A DNA stretch of 44,172 nucleotides from Pirellulales bacterium (GTDB lineage: Bacteria > Planctomycetota > Planctomycetia > Pirellulales > JADZDJ01): assembly GCA_035499655.1 (NCBI GenBank), contig DATJYL010000069.1, positions 1 through 44,172 on the forward strand. The letters are read 5' to 3'. Under the pieces are notes generated by a model. The model ran no database searches and had not been told where the DNA came from. It saw only the letters and a list, made by a program, of their open reading frames with translations. The position numbers and the translations under genes are program-made. Below are positions 30,875 to 39,162 of the stretch, piece by piece; position 1 is the stretch's first letter, and each line of letters starts with the position of its first letter.

Positions 30875-31109
30875 ACTGCAGAGGACGCTGAGAAGAGCAG
30901 AGTCTAGAAACCACAGATGAACGCGGATAAACACAGATGAAGTCATTTAGAAAACCGGGCAATCATTGAATCCTGATTTCTTCAAATGCCCGCATTGAAC
31001 AATGGATTTTCGAATTGTCCGCTGCCAGCATTTCCAGTTTTATCTGTTTTCATCCGTGTTTATCTGTGGCTTCCTGTTTTCTGTGCGCTGCTCTCCGCGT
31101 CTCTGCGGT
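30875..31109. repeat. Large imperfect inverted repeat (about 65-base arms) between pgpA and folD
   Basis: Positions 30875-30940 are largely complementary to 31041-31109. Shared parts include GCAGAGG/CTCTGCG-type ends, GAGCAG/CTGCTC, and the block ACCACAGATGAACGCGGAT paired with the segment ending TTTATCTGTGGC. The arms flank an unrelated spacer of about 100 bases with no gene. The CACAGATGAACACGGAT-like words are found repetitively in several bacterial phyla, but I cannot verify copy number here. It fills the 270-base pgpA-folD gap almost completely and is probably a decayed mobile repeat. Confidence 0.75.
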
Positions 31110-31117
31110 GAATTATT

Positions 31118-31639
31118 TTACAGCCAACCAGCCCAAAGTATGGCGTGCAACACGAGGCAGGAGTAGACCCCGGCCGCCCAATCGTCAGCCATAATTCCCA
31201 GTCCCATGGGCAAGTATTCCAACTGTCGGGCAGGCGGCGGCTTGGTGATATCAAAAATGCGGAAGAGAACAAAGCCTGCCAGAAGAACCAAGGGACGTGA
31301 CAACGTATCGTGCGAAACAAGGAAGAAGGTGATGGGCATGGCGGCAATTTCATCCAGCACAACCATCTGTGGGTCTTTTGCGCCGCCGAGCAACCGAGCG
31401 GCCGTGGTACAGATGGGAACACCGACGATGCATACGGCAAGAACGGCGGTGGCCTGAAGCCAGACGTTTGGGATGAAACTAATGCCCCAGGCCAGCGGTA
31501 GGCCAAGCAGTGTGCCGAACGTTCCCGGGGCAAACGGGACACGGCCGATCCAAAAACCTGTCGCCAAAACAACCGCCGGGTGCCGCCAGACCAAGGCCGC
31601 AGGGGATTGGGAAACGCTGCTTTGTGACTGACGTTTCAT
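31118..31639 (-). CDS. pgpA: Phosphatidylglycerophosphatase A
   Basis: PgpA removes phosphate from phosphatidylglycerol phosphate in the inner membrane to make phosphatidylglycerol. The 173-residue protein has the family motifs VPFAPGTFGTLLG at 34-46, DPQMVVLDEIAAMP at 89-102 (acidic residues thought to bind Mg2+), and the C-terminal LGIMADDWAAGVYSCLV with the second acidic pair. Three or four hydrophobic helices surround them. The start (MKRQSQSSVSQS) adds about 15 polar residues before the core. It is divergent from the sulfite reductase gene over a 248-base region that contains a Fur-like box. Confidence 0.95.
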   Translation of the reverse strand: MKRQSQSSVSQSPAALVWRHPAVVLATGFWIGRVPFAPGTFGTLLGLPLAWGISFIPNVWLQATAVLAVCIVGVPICTTAARLLGGAKDPQMVVLDEIAAMPITFFLVSHDTLSRPLVLLAGFVLFRIFDITKPPPARQLEYLPMGLGIMADDWAAGVYSCLVLHAILWAGWL

Positions 31640-31694
31640 ATTCGTGAGATGGTAGATTGCTCTCGCTGCCCAGTCGGTGTAAGGTTATCATCGC

Positions 31695-31722
31695 TTGACC
31701 GCAAGCATCAAATGGTAATAAT
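31695..31722 (+). promoter_or_regulatory. Probable promoter of the sulfite reductase gene
   Basis: TTGACC (31695-31700, five of six to consensus) is followed after 16 bases by AATAAT (31717-31722, five of six to consensus). It would start transcription near 31730, leaving a leader of about 160 bases before the ATG at 31888. The spacing is one base shorter than ideal. Confidence 0.5.
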
Positions 31723-31727
31723 TATCA
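31713..31727. promoter_or_regulatory. Fur/PerR/Zur-type operator candidate overlapping the -10 element
   Basis: TGGTAATAATTATCA matches the 7-1-7 Fur-family consensus TGATAATNATTATCA at 13 of its 14 fixed positions. It overlaps the -10 element of the promoter above, where bound repressor would block transcription. The family regulates iron, zinc, manganese or peroxide genes. A siroheme and [4Fe-4S] reductase is a sensible iron-controlled target. A chance match in an AT-rich tract remains possible, and no Fur-family gene lies in this window. Confidence 0.5.
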
Positions 31728-31887
31728 TAATCTTACTAAACATTCGTCGATTGTTATCAATAGCATTGAAATCTGCCGGGAGACGGTGATTTTAGCTTGC
31801 CATTGAATCCATCATTCTTTTGGTATCTGCCTGACTGGCCGCAAAGTACAATTTCTCCAGCCCTTTCTTTTGCAGCCACTAGCCCAT

Positions 31888-33669
31888 ATGGCCGAACACG
31901 AACCCGCTCCTGCAAAGTTGTCCGCTGCTGAAAGCGTCAAGCTGAACAGCAATTATCTGCGCGGAACGATTGCCCAGGAGTTAGCCGAGCCCGGGGACAA
32001 ATTCAACAAGGATAACTCGGCGCTGCTGAAATTTCACGGCACGTATCAACAAGACGACCGTGAGAACCGCGTGAAGCAAGAGGGGGGCAAAAGCCTGCGG
32101 CAATATATTTTTATGGTCCGTTCGGCGATACCCGGCGGCAAACTTACGGCGGATCAATTGTTGGGCGAGCTAGATTTGTGCGACGAATTGGGCAACGGCA
32201 CGCTGCGCATCACCAGCCGACAAGGACTGCAATTGCATGGCATTCCAAAACGCAGTTTGCAGGAAACCATTCGGCGAATCAACGAAATCAAGCTTTCCAC
32301 ATTGGCCGCTTGCGGCGACGTGAAGCGCAACGTCATGTGTTGCCCCGCGCCACACTATGGCGATCCGGTGCATGCTGAAATGCAAACTTTGGCCGATCAA
32401 CTGGCTGTGCACTTTACTCCCCACACACAGGCCTACCACGAAATTTGGCTGCGCGATCTAGGCACCGGCGAAGAACAATATTTGGGCGGTAGCGGCACCA
32501 ACGGCCGTCATTCCGGCGAAACAACGGGCAACGGCCAGACCGAGATGGAACCCATTTATGGCCCCACGTATCTGCCCCGTAAATTCAAATTCGCTATTGG
32601 CTTGCCTGGCGATAATTGCGTCGATTTGTACGCCAATGACGTAGGCCTGATGGCCATTTGCCGGGACTGGCGGATTGTGGGTTACAACGTGCTGGTCGGC
32701 GGCGGGATGGGAGTGACCCCAAGTGCCGCTAAAACTTTTCCTGCCGTCGCCAAGCGGATGGCGTTCGTCGAGCCGCAACAGGTCATCGATGTGTGCATGG
32801 CCATTGTCAAGGTGCAGCGAGATTATGGCAACCGTGTCGACCGCAAAGTGGCCCGCTTAAAATACGTGATCGCCAACCACGGGCTAGATTGGTTCAAAGC
32901 TAAGGTTGAGGAATACTATGGTCAGCCACTGGCGGAACCCGACCCTGAAGACGTAGTCGGGTTTGACGATCACATGGGCTGGCATGAACAAGGCGACGGC
33001 CGTATGTTCTACGGATTGAACATTGAAAACGGCCGCATCAAAGACGACGAGCACATCCAGCTTAAAACCGCACTGCGCGAGGTGTGTCGCACGCTATGGC
33101 CCAGCATCCGGCTGACCGCGCACCAAAGCCTTTTGTTTTGCGACCTACCCTCCGAGGCACGTGGTTCATTGGAGGAGATTTTACGGCGGCATCACGTGCC
33201 GTTGACGGAAGAAATTTCCAACATCCGGCGGTGGTCGATGGCCTGCGTGGCCTTTCCGACGTGCGGCCTGGCGATTACCGAAAGCGAACGGGCGCTGCCG
33301 GGGATGATCGATCAACTGGAGATGGAATTGGCTAAGCTTGGTTTGTCTCGCGAAAACTTCACGCTCCGCATGACGGGCTGCCCCAACGGCTGCGCACGCC
33401 CTTACAATTGCGACATTGGTCTGGTCGGCAAAACCGTGGGCAAGTACACCGTGTTTGTGGGAGGACGGCTGCTGGGAGATCGGCTGAACTTTATCTACAA
33501 AGATTTAGTGCCGGCCGAAGAAGTGGTGTCGACGCTGGCACCACTGTTTGTATATTTCAAGCACGCGCGCCAGGAAGGGGAGACTTTTGGCGATTTTTGC
33601 CATCGCAAAGGGGCCGAGGACTTACGGGCTTGGACGGACCAATATGCGGCTCAAAGCACCGCGGTGTAA
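31888..33669 (+). CDS. sir: Assimilatory sulfite reductase (siroheme/4Fe-4S; ferredoxin-type)
   Basis: This 593-residue enzyme reduces sulfite to sulfide with six electrons. It has the two-fold repeated nitrite/sulfite reductase fold, the SiR-like start (KLNSNYLRGTIAQELAEP, FHGTYQQDDRENR) and ACGDVKRNVMCCPAP. The coupled siroheme and [4Fe-4S] centre is held by Cys453, Cys459, Cys498 and Cys502 (CVAFPTC and TGCPNGC). Motif spacing favours sulfite over nitrite reductase, but this is family inference. Electrons would come from a ferredoxin, or from a flavoprotein if it acts as a CysI-type subunit; no cysJ lies beside it. The ATG at 31888 is preferred over the TTG at 31870. Confidence 0.92.
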   Translation: MAEHEPAPAKLSAAESVKLNSNYLRGTIAQELAEPGDKFNKDNSALLKFHGTYQQDDRENRVKQEGGKSLRQYIFMVRSAIPGGKLTADQLLGELDLCDELGNGTLRITSRQGLQLHGIPKRSLQETIRRINEIKLSTLAACGDVKRNVMCCPAPHYGDPVHAEMQTLADQLAVHFTPHTQAYHEIWLRDLGTGEEQYLGGSGTNGRHSGETTGNGQTEMEPIYGPTYLPRKFKFAIGLPGDNCVDLYANDVGLMAICRDWRIVGYNVLVGGGMGVTPSAAKTFPAVAKRMAFVEPQQVIDVCMAIVKVQRDYGNRVDRKVARLKYVIANHGLDWFKAKVEEYYGQPLAEPDPEDVVGFDDHMGWHEQGDGRMFYGLNIENGRIKDDEHIQLKTALREVCRTLWPSIRLTAHQSLLFCDLPSEARGSLEEILRRHHVPLTEEISNIRRWSMACVAFPTCGLAITESERALPGMIDQLEMELAKLGLSRENFTLRMTGCPNGCARPYNCDIGLVGKTVGKYTVFVGGRLLGDRLNFIYKDLVPAEEVVSTLAPLFVYFKHARQEGETFGDFCHRKGAEDLRAWTDQYAAQSTAV

Positions 33670-33725
33670 AGTGAGCACACCGGAAACCCTATGAGCCTGT
33701 TCGCCGGGTTGTTAACATTACTGTT

Positions 33726-34310
33726 ATGGCGACCTATGGCGAAGTCTCTTGGGAGAGGATGATTCGGGCCGTGGAAAAAGTGCGCGAACGTTTGTTGCGA
33801 GCCACAGCGGCGTTAGAAAAAGCAGGCATTCCTTACGCAGTTGCCGGGGGGAACGCGGTGGCTGCGTGGGTGTCGCGTGTGGACGAAGCGGCCGTGCGAA
33901 ACACGCAAGATGTCGATATTCTGGTTCGCCGCGCCGATTTTCCCGCTGTCACGACTGCGTTGGAAGCGGCGGGGTTTTATCATGCGCACGTATTGGACGT
34001 CGAATCGTTTCTGGACAGCCCCACGGCGAAAGTGCGCGATGCCGTGCATATTTTGTTTGCCGGCGAGAAAGTGAAACCGGGTTACGAGACGCCGGCGGCG
34101 GAGATGACTGAATCGGAGCGGGGCAAAGATTTCCAGATGCTCCAGTTGGAAGCGCTGGTGCGCATGAAGCTGACGTCATTTCGTGATAAAGACCGCACTC
34201 ATTTGCGCGACATGATTGACGTCGGCTTGATCGATCAGAGCTGGCCGACACGTTTTCCCAACACGTTGGCCGTGCGATTGCAGCAGCTGTTAGATACGCC
34301 TGGCGGTTGA
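33726..34310 (+). CDS. Nucleotidyltransferase-fold protein
   Basis: The 194-residue protein has a minimal nucleotidyltransferase fold: a first helix with LEKAGIPYAVAGGNAVAAWV (glycine pair at 41-42), then RNTQDVDILVRRADF with the metal-binding pair Asp62 and Asp64. A third carboxylate may be Asp104 or Asp106, in the KVRDAVHILF strand (100-110). The domain resembles AbiEii/MNT-type or DUF6036 proteins, some of which act as toxins or tRNA modifiers. No partner gene of antitoxin type is seen, and the gene stands 56 bases after sir. Function is unassigned. The absence of a partner makes a toxin-antitoxin role weak. Confidence 0.75.
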   Translation: MATYGEVSWERMIRAVEKVRERLLRATAALEKAGIPYAVAGGNAVAAWVSRVDEAAVRNTQDVDILVRRADFPAVTTALEAAGFYHAHVLDVESFLDSPTAKVRDAVHILFAGEKVKPGYETPAAEMTESERGKDFQMLQLEALVRMKLTSFRDKDRTHLRDMIDVGLIDQSWPTRFPNTLAVRLQQLLDTPGG

Positions 34311-34371
34311 ATGCTTTGCGACAATCAGCGTCCGCCGACTATTTTTACCAACGTCCCGCTAGTAGAGCCGA

Positions 34372-36111
34372 TTACTCGTTCTTTGTTGTCGTATCGTTCG
34401 CTGTGGAACCGGCATTCTTTAGCGGCGGGGGCGCGGGGAGCTTTTTGGCCGACGAGTTGGCATCCGGCGGGGCGGATGATTCAGAGTCTTTCTTTTCGTC
34501 AATCACCTGCTTTTCTCGCCAGGGTTTTTTGCTCTCGTAGCTGCTCAATTCTTTTTTGAGTTGGGTGTTCACGTCTGCGTCGTCGCTGCCTAAGTCAACT
34601 GCCTTTTGCGACCATTGGCGGGCGGCGTCGAAATCGCCCGATTCGGCGTAACTGGCGGCCAGCGTGCTTAAAATATAGGCCTGTTTGTAATCGCTTTGCT
34701 TGGCGGCCTGCGTGCCCAATTCGATGGCGCGTTTACCGTTTCGTACATTGTCGTCGGGCGAAGTGGCCAGCACCCAGGCCAAATTATTGAGCACACCTAG
34801 ATCCTCCGGATTGATTTTCAGGGCCGATTCGTAATCGGCCACGGCCTCGGCGTGTTTGCCAACGCTCAAGTAAGCATCGGCCCGGCCGCGCAAGGCGGAT
34901 AAACTTTCCGGGTTGGCTGTCAACGCTTCGCTATAGGTGGCAATTGCCTTGCGCGGCTGCTTGTTGGCTTCGTAAAGCACGCCCAATTGATCGAGTAATT
35001 CCGGATTGTGAGGAGATTTTTTTAACAACGTCAGCGAGTCGTCGATGGCTTGCGCATAATCTTTCTCGGCCGTCGATAAAATGGCCCTTAATTCCAAGGC
35101 CGGGGCCCAGTCGGGAACATCTTTAAGGGCTTCATCTACATCGGCGCGGGCCGCCTTGGTGTCACCGGCTTGCTGATGCACCACAGCACGCAGTCGCAGC
35201 GTCTCAACGACATGCTCCAATTTGTCGGGTTCGTTTTTTACGGCGTGGTCGAGGTCATCCAGGGCTTCCTTGGTTTTCTTTTCAGCTGCGTAGACTTGCG
35301 CCCGATGCATGTACGGGGCGGCTGCATTGGGCAGCAGCTTAATTTCTTCGCTAAACGCATCGATGGCTTGGTCGTTTTGCTTGAGCGTGAACCAGGCCAG
35401 GCCACGGATTTCCTGCAATTCAGGATTGTCCGGGTCGGCTTTAGCGGCGGCGTCTAAATCGGCGGTCGCTTCCTGCACCTTGCCCGACAACAACAGGAAC
35501 ATGCCGCGTTGCCGCAACGCTTCCAAGTTATTGGGGGCGATTTTGAGCGCCTGGCTGAAATAATCGAGTTTTTTGTCCGGCTCGTCGCTCAAGTCGGCCA
35601 AGAGCACCAGCGCTTCGACCTGATCTTCCTGCTTATCTTTGGACAAATCTAGCGCTGTCTGTGCCGCTTTAAGCGCGGCCGCATGATCGCCCCCTGGAAG
35701 CTGCTGCAAACGGGCAATCATCAATTGGGCAGGCGCCAGTTGTGGATTGATTTTTAGCGCCTTTTCTAAATCGCCCATCGCCAAAATGCGCAACTGGGCC
35801 CAACCGGCTGGTTTATCCTGCACGATTTTTTTGGAGAGCACGCTGGCCCGTTCCAACAAGGTCCCTGTCAGCAGATTATTCGCGAATTCGGTGTTACTGG
35901 CATCCAGCCCCTTTTTCAAGGCGCTTTCGCACAAGTTGACAACTTGCGACAAATCATCCAGGCTTTCCGCGGCGAGTTTTTTATCGCTTGCAGAATCGAG
36001 ATCGTCCTGGCCAGCGTTTTCTGCCCGGGACACGCCTGTGCACCACAATGTCGTGCCGATGACTGCCACACTCAAGCAAATCAAACGCGAACTTGCAAAT
36101 CGGAACGACAT
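34372..36111 (-). CDS. Exported tetratricopeptide repeat protein
   Basis: The 579-residue product has a signal peptide (MSFRFASSRLICLSVAVIGTTLWCTGVSRA, cleavage near residue 30). From about residue 100 to 500 it is made of roughly ten TPR units, with repeated signatures such as LGVLYEANKQPRKAIATYSEAL, ADAYLSVGKHAEAVADYESALKINPE and NLAWVLATSPDDNVRNGKRAIELG. These form a helical scaffold that binds other proteins. The end is a charged, Pro/Asp/Ser-rich tail (SESSAPPDANSSAKKLPAPPP), which suggests a flexible anchor. It is periplasmic, or outer-membrane if lipidated, but there is no lipobox. The partner is unknown. Its gene follows epmA on the same strand across 222 bases. Confidence 0.9.
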   Translation of the reverse strand: MSFRFASSRLICLSVAVIGTTLWCTGVSRAENAGQDDLDSASDKKLAAESLDDLSQVVNLCESALKKGLDASNTEFANNLLTGTLLERASVLSKKIVQDKPAGWAQLRILAMGDLEKALKINPQLAPAQLMIARLQQLPGGDHAAALKAAQTALDLSKDKQEDQVEALVLLADLSDEPDKKLDYFSQALKIAPNNLEALRQRGMFLLLSGKVQEATADLDAAAKADPDNPELQEIRGLAWFTLKQNDQAIDAFSEEIKLLPNAAAPYMHRAQVYAAEKKTKEALDDLDHAVKNEPDKLEHVVETLRLRAVVHQQAGDTKAARADVDEALKDVPDWAPALELRAILSTAEKDYAQAIDDSLTLLKKSPHNPELLDQLGVLYEANKQPRKAIATYSEALTANPESLSALRGRADAYLSVGKHAEAVADYESALKINPEDLGVLNNLAWVLATSPDDNVRNGKRAIELGTQAAKQSDYKQAYILSTLAASYAESGDFDAARQWSQKAVDLGSDDADVNTQLKKELSSYESKKPWREKQVIDEKKDSESSAPPDANSSAKKLPAPPPLKNAGSTANDTTTKNE

Positions 36112-36333
36112 GGGACACTCCGTTGGGACTAAAGCGAAATATTCTCGCGACGGTTTCTGTAGACACTTCTATTATTACGTGTAACTGCCGCTGACGCTAT
36201 GCGAAGTTAACAGTGCCGAGAACAGCGTCAAACGACATTTGATAACAAAAATTACGAAAGTGCGGCGGATTGATATTCCAAACCAGCCCCCGGAAATCCG
36301 GCCGAAGAATTCAGTGCAAACTCATTTCTCGTT

Positions 36334-37371
36334 TTAAGCGCGGTCGATGGAAAATGCCAGCACTTCCGCCAGCGACTTCGCGCCGGCCGCCAGCATCACC
36401 AATCGATCAAAACCCAGCGCCACACCGGTACACGCTGGCAGTCCCGACTCCATCGCCGCCAGCAAACGACTTTCCTCCGGCAACGCCGGTTTGCCCTGCG
36501 CCACTCGGGCGGCATTGGCGGCGGCGTTGCGTCGCCGCAATTCGGCGGCGTCGAGCAGTTCGTGGTAGCCGTTGGCTAGTTCTACACCCCGCACATACAA
36601 CTCGAATCGCTCGGCCACCGCCGGGCTGGAGTATGGCGAGCGTATTTTACTCAACGAGACTTCGCCACTTCCCAACATTGAAGGTCTTTCATCAATTCGA
36701 ATTTTGGCCAGCGCCGCCTGGCTGGCCGGATAATCGTAGACAATGATCGGCGTCACCTGACCCAAATGCGGTTCCACGCATTCGGCCAACAGCACGTTCA
36801 GCCAACCGGCGCGATCATCTCCCAAACCGGCCGGCACGGCAATTCCGTTTTGCTTGGCCGCCATGGCCAATTCCGCCGTAGTGGCCGTGTGGGGATCGAT
36901 TCCCACATGCCGTTGAAAAGCCCCCGCAAAGCTTACTCGCTCCGCCTCTTGTAGACCGAGCAGTGTTTGGCACACTTCGGAGAGCAGCATCATGCCAGCG
37001 GCCATGTCGTCTCCCGCCCGATACCATTCCACCATCGTGAATTCCGGATTGTGCAGCAGGCCAACTTCACTGTTGCGGAAGGCCCGTGAGATTTGGTAAA
37101 TCGCCGTGGCCCCGGCGGCCAACAGGCGCTTCATGCCAAACTCGGGCGAGGTTTGCAGCCACAGACGTCGACCCACGTCCGGTGTTCGCGGATCGTCAGC
37201 CAAAACTGTCGACATTGGATCGAGATGCCGATCGATCGTTACGTCGGCCGACAGAATGGGCGTTTCAACTTCGAGAAATCCCTGCTCTGCAAAGAACTGC
37301 CGCACCCGCGCCAATAGTTCGGCCCGTAAACGAAGAGTGGCCAACGATGCGGTGGGAAGAAAATCGGACAT
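36334..37371 (-). CDS. epmA: EF-P beta-lysyl/lysyl-transferase EpmA (GenX/PoxA-like class II synthetase paralogue)
   Basis: EpmA attaches (R)-beta-lysine to a lysine of elongation factor P. The 345-residue protein has a class II lysyl-tRNA synthetase catalytic core without the anticodon-binding domain. It starts LRLRAELLARVRQFFAEQGFLEVETPIL, has motif 2 (AFRNSEVGLLHNPEFTMVEWYRAG, about 97-120) and ends with motif 3 (GVALGFDRLVMLAAG). The length is close to E. coli EpmA (325). Neither epmB nor efp is within this window, so whether lysine is first converted to beta-lysine is unknown. It precedes the TPR gene on the same strand. Confidence 0.9.
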   Translation of the reverse strand: MSDFLPTASLATLRLRAELLARVRQFFAEQGFLEVETPILSADVTIDRHLDPMSTVLADDPRTPDVGRRLWLQTSPEFGMKRLLAAGATAIYQISRAFRNSEVGLLHNPEFTMVEWYRAGDDMAAGMMLLSEVCQTLLGLQEAERVSFAGAFQRHVGIDPHTATTAELAMAAKQNGIAVPAGLGDDRAGWLNVLLAECVEPHLGQVTPIIVYDYPASQAALAKIRIDERPSMLGSGEVSLSKIRSPYSSPAVAERFELYVRGVELANGYHELLDAAELRRRNAAANAARVAQGKPALPEESRLLAAMESGLPACTGVALGFDRLVMLAAGAKSLAEVLAFSIDRA

Positions 37372-37476
37372 GGGGTAAGCATGCGGCCGGCGGCAGTTCT
37401 ACATGATGAGGCTGATGGGGCAAAGCAGCGATGGCTTGGTCAGCGGTAAGTAAGCAGGATGTGGCGCTGGATAGTA

Positions 37477-38274
37477 CTATTTCAACTCGATTATCTGTTG
37501 CACGGCCGGCTCGCCGTATTTTGCACTGCCGGTGTGAATGGTCACGTTGGACAATGGTTGGCAAATTCCAGCGCTATGTGTGTGACCACAATATACCGTT
37601 AGCTTCCGTTGCGGCGTGGCACGCATGATTTCCAAAATGGCGTCTCCCATTGCTTTGCAGGTGAAGTGCGGCAACCATTCGTCGTTGGATAATTGTCCTT
37701 CGTGCCAGCATGCCTCGCGCATGGGGGGCACGTGCGTCGCCAAAATGACCTCGGGAAACCGCGTCAAGGCAGCCGGCAATATCCGACGAATGTGCTTCGC
37801 GGACAGGTCGCCTAACTCCTTCAGTTTGGGCCAACGAAATTCCTTGGTTAGCGGCGCTAGCTCGGCGATCAGCCGGTAATCGTTCATCATCACGTACGAT
37901 TGCACATAATTCCCCAGTCGGGCATCGGCCCAACCGTCGTCGCCGATTAGTCCCACACTGCCTGTGAGCGTTACCACCTCCGACGCAGTCAAATAAACCA
38001 GCCGGGGATGGCGCCGCGAAAGGGCCGTTACCTCTGCCCGCACGCCGGCAATCGATCCACCGTAAAAATCGTGGTTGCCCAGGACAAAATAAATGGGCCG
38101 CTGCCAGACGTCGTCCAATCGTTCCAATAGCGGAACCACGCTGTGTGCTTCGCCAATATCGCCGGTCAGCAAAATTGCGTCGGCTTCGCGCGCGCGAACC
38201 AAGGACAAAAAGCGCGCTGTCTCGTCGTCAGCGAGAAAGTTCAAATGAATATCCGTCAACCAGACCAGTCGCAT
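37477..38274 (-). CDS. Calcineurin-like metallophosphoesterase
   Basis: The 265-residue protein has all five metal-binding motifs of the family: Asp8 and His10 (TDIH), GD with Asp39, GNHD with Asn67 and His68, a histidine in ILATHVPP, and GHTH with His231 and His233. It hydrolyses a phosphodiester or phosphomonoester with two metals. The substrate cannot be read from sequence. No signal peptide is seen, so it is cytoplasmic. It lies in a minus-strand group downstream of the alpha/beta hydrolase and lpxK; a role in lipid A precursor handling (as in LpxH) is only a possibility, and the LpxH family differs in its motifs. Confidence 0.88.
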   Translation of the reverse strand: MRLVWLTDIHLNFLADDETARFLSLVRAREADAILLTGDIGEAHSVVPLLERLDDVWQRPIYFVLGNHDFYGGSIAGVRAEVTALSRRHPRLVYLTASEVVTLTGSVGLIGDDGWADARLGNYVQSYVMMNDYRLIAELAPLTKEFRWPKLKELGDLSAKHIRRILPAALTRFPEVILATHVPPMREACWHEGQLSNDEWLPHFTCKAMGDAILEIMRATPQRKLTVYCGHTHSAGICQPLSNVTIHTGSAKYGEPAVQQIIELK

Positions 38275-38385
38275 GGATCAAGAGATTCGGGGTGTTAGGA
38301 ATCGAGCATTAAGAGTCAGAAATTGTGTCAATCCAGGCCAGCAATGTACTGTCCAGCCGGCGACTTGTCACCAGAAGGATTTAAT

Positions 38386-39162
38386 TCACACCACTCGCAA
38401 CCGTTCGCGTTCCAAGCGATCCACAATAAATTGCATTGCCGCCGGCGTCATCCGGTTGTAATACTCGAACCCGTGTCCGCCGCCGCTGGTTTCCAAATCG
38501 TAATCGTGGCCAATGCCGAGAGCGACCAATTTGGAATGCAACCGCTCGGCGCTTTCGTGCCAACGACGGTCGCTTGGGTCGCAGCAAAACCACACATGCC
38601 GCGGCCAATTGAGCGGGTGCACGTGGAGCGTGGCCGTATCTTGCCGAGCGGCTTCCTGGTCGACATACATTTGCGGGAGTGTTTCATCTCCTTCGTTCCA
38701 CCGCAAGTGATAATCGATAGCCGGCGAAATCGCCGCCGTCACCGGAAATATGCTGGGATGCTTGAAAGCCAGCCGCAGCGCGCCCTGGCCTCCCATGCTG
38801 GTGCCCAAGAGCGCAATTTGCGGCGGCGCTGCATTCCAAGCTGCGGCGACATACCGTAGCACGTTGTCCGTTACGTGCCGATGCGCGGTAATCTGCTCGT
38901 CAAACTCGGGGCAAATGCGGTCGGTCCACCAACTGCGACCGGTCAGGGGGGCGATCACGCGTAAGCCATGCCGGGCAAACTCCGCTGTAAAGGCGGGCTT
39001 GTCGCTCAGCCGATTCTGATGCACGCCGTGCAAATAGATCACTACAAAACCATGCGGATGCGGAGAGGATGGCTGAAACGCATCGCACGGCTTGCCCGCG
39101 ACAGAAACGGTTGACCATCCGGTAGCTTGCCCGGCTGATGCCAGTTCGGAGTGGTCTGTCAT
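38386..39162 (-). CDS. Alpha/beta-hydrolase (esterase or carboxylic-ester hydrolase type)
   Basis: The 258-residue protein has an alpha/beta hydrolase fold: the first strand and oxyanion region VVIYLHGVHQNRL, and the nucleophile elbow GTSMGGQGALRLAF with Ser122. A late His lies in GGGHGFEYYN near residue 238, and an acidic residue before it could complete the triad. Two aromatic patches (WPRHVWFCCDPSDRRWHES) sit near the active site. There is no signal peptide. It overlaps the lpxK stop by four bases (ATGA-type), so the two are translationally coupled. Its substrate is unknown. It could process a lipid or act on a polyketide or ester, but the coupling is the only clue. Confidence 0.85.
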   Translation of the reverse strand: MTDHSELASAGQATGWSTVSVAGKPCDAFQPSSPHPHGFVVIYLHGVHQNRLSDKPAFTAEFARHGLRVIAPLTGRSWWTDRICPEFDEQITAHRHVTDNVLRYVAAAWNAAPPQIALLGTSMGGQGALRLAFKHPSIFPVTAAISPAIDYHLRWNEGDETLPQMYVDQEAARQDTATLHVHPLNWPRHVWFCCDPSDRRWHESAERLHSKLVALGIGHDYDLETSGGGHGFEYYNRMTPAAMQFIVDRLERERLRVV

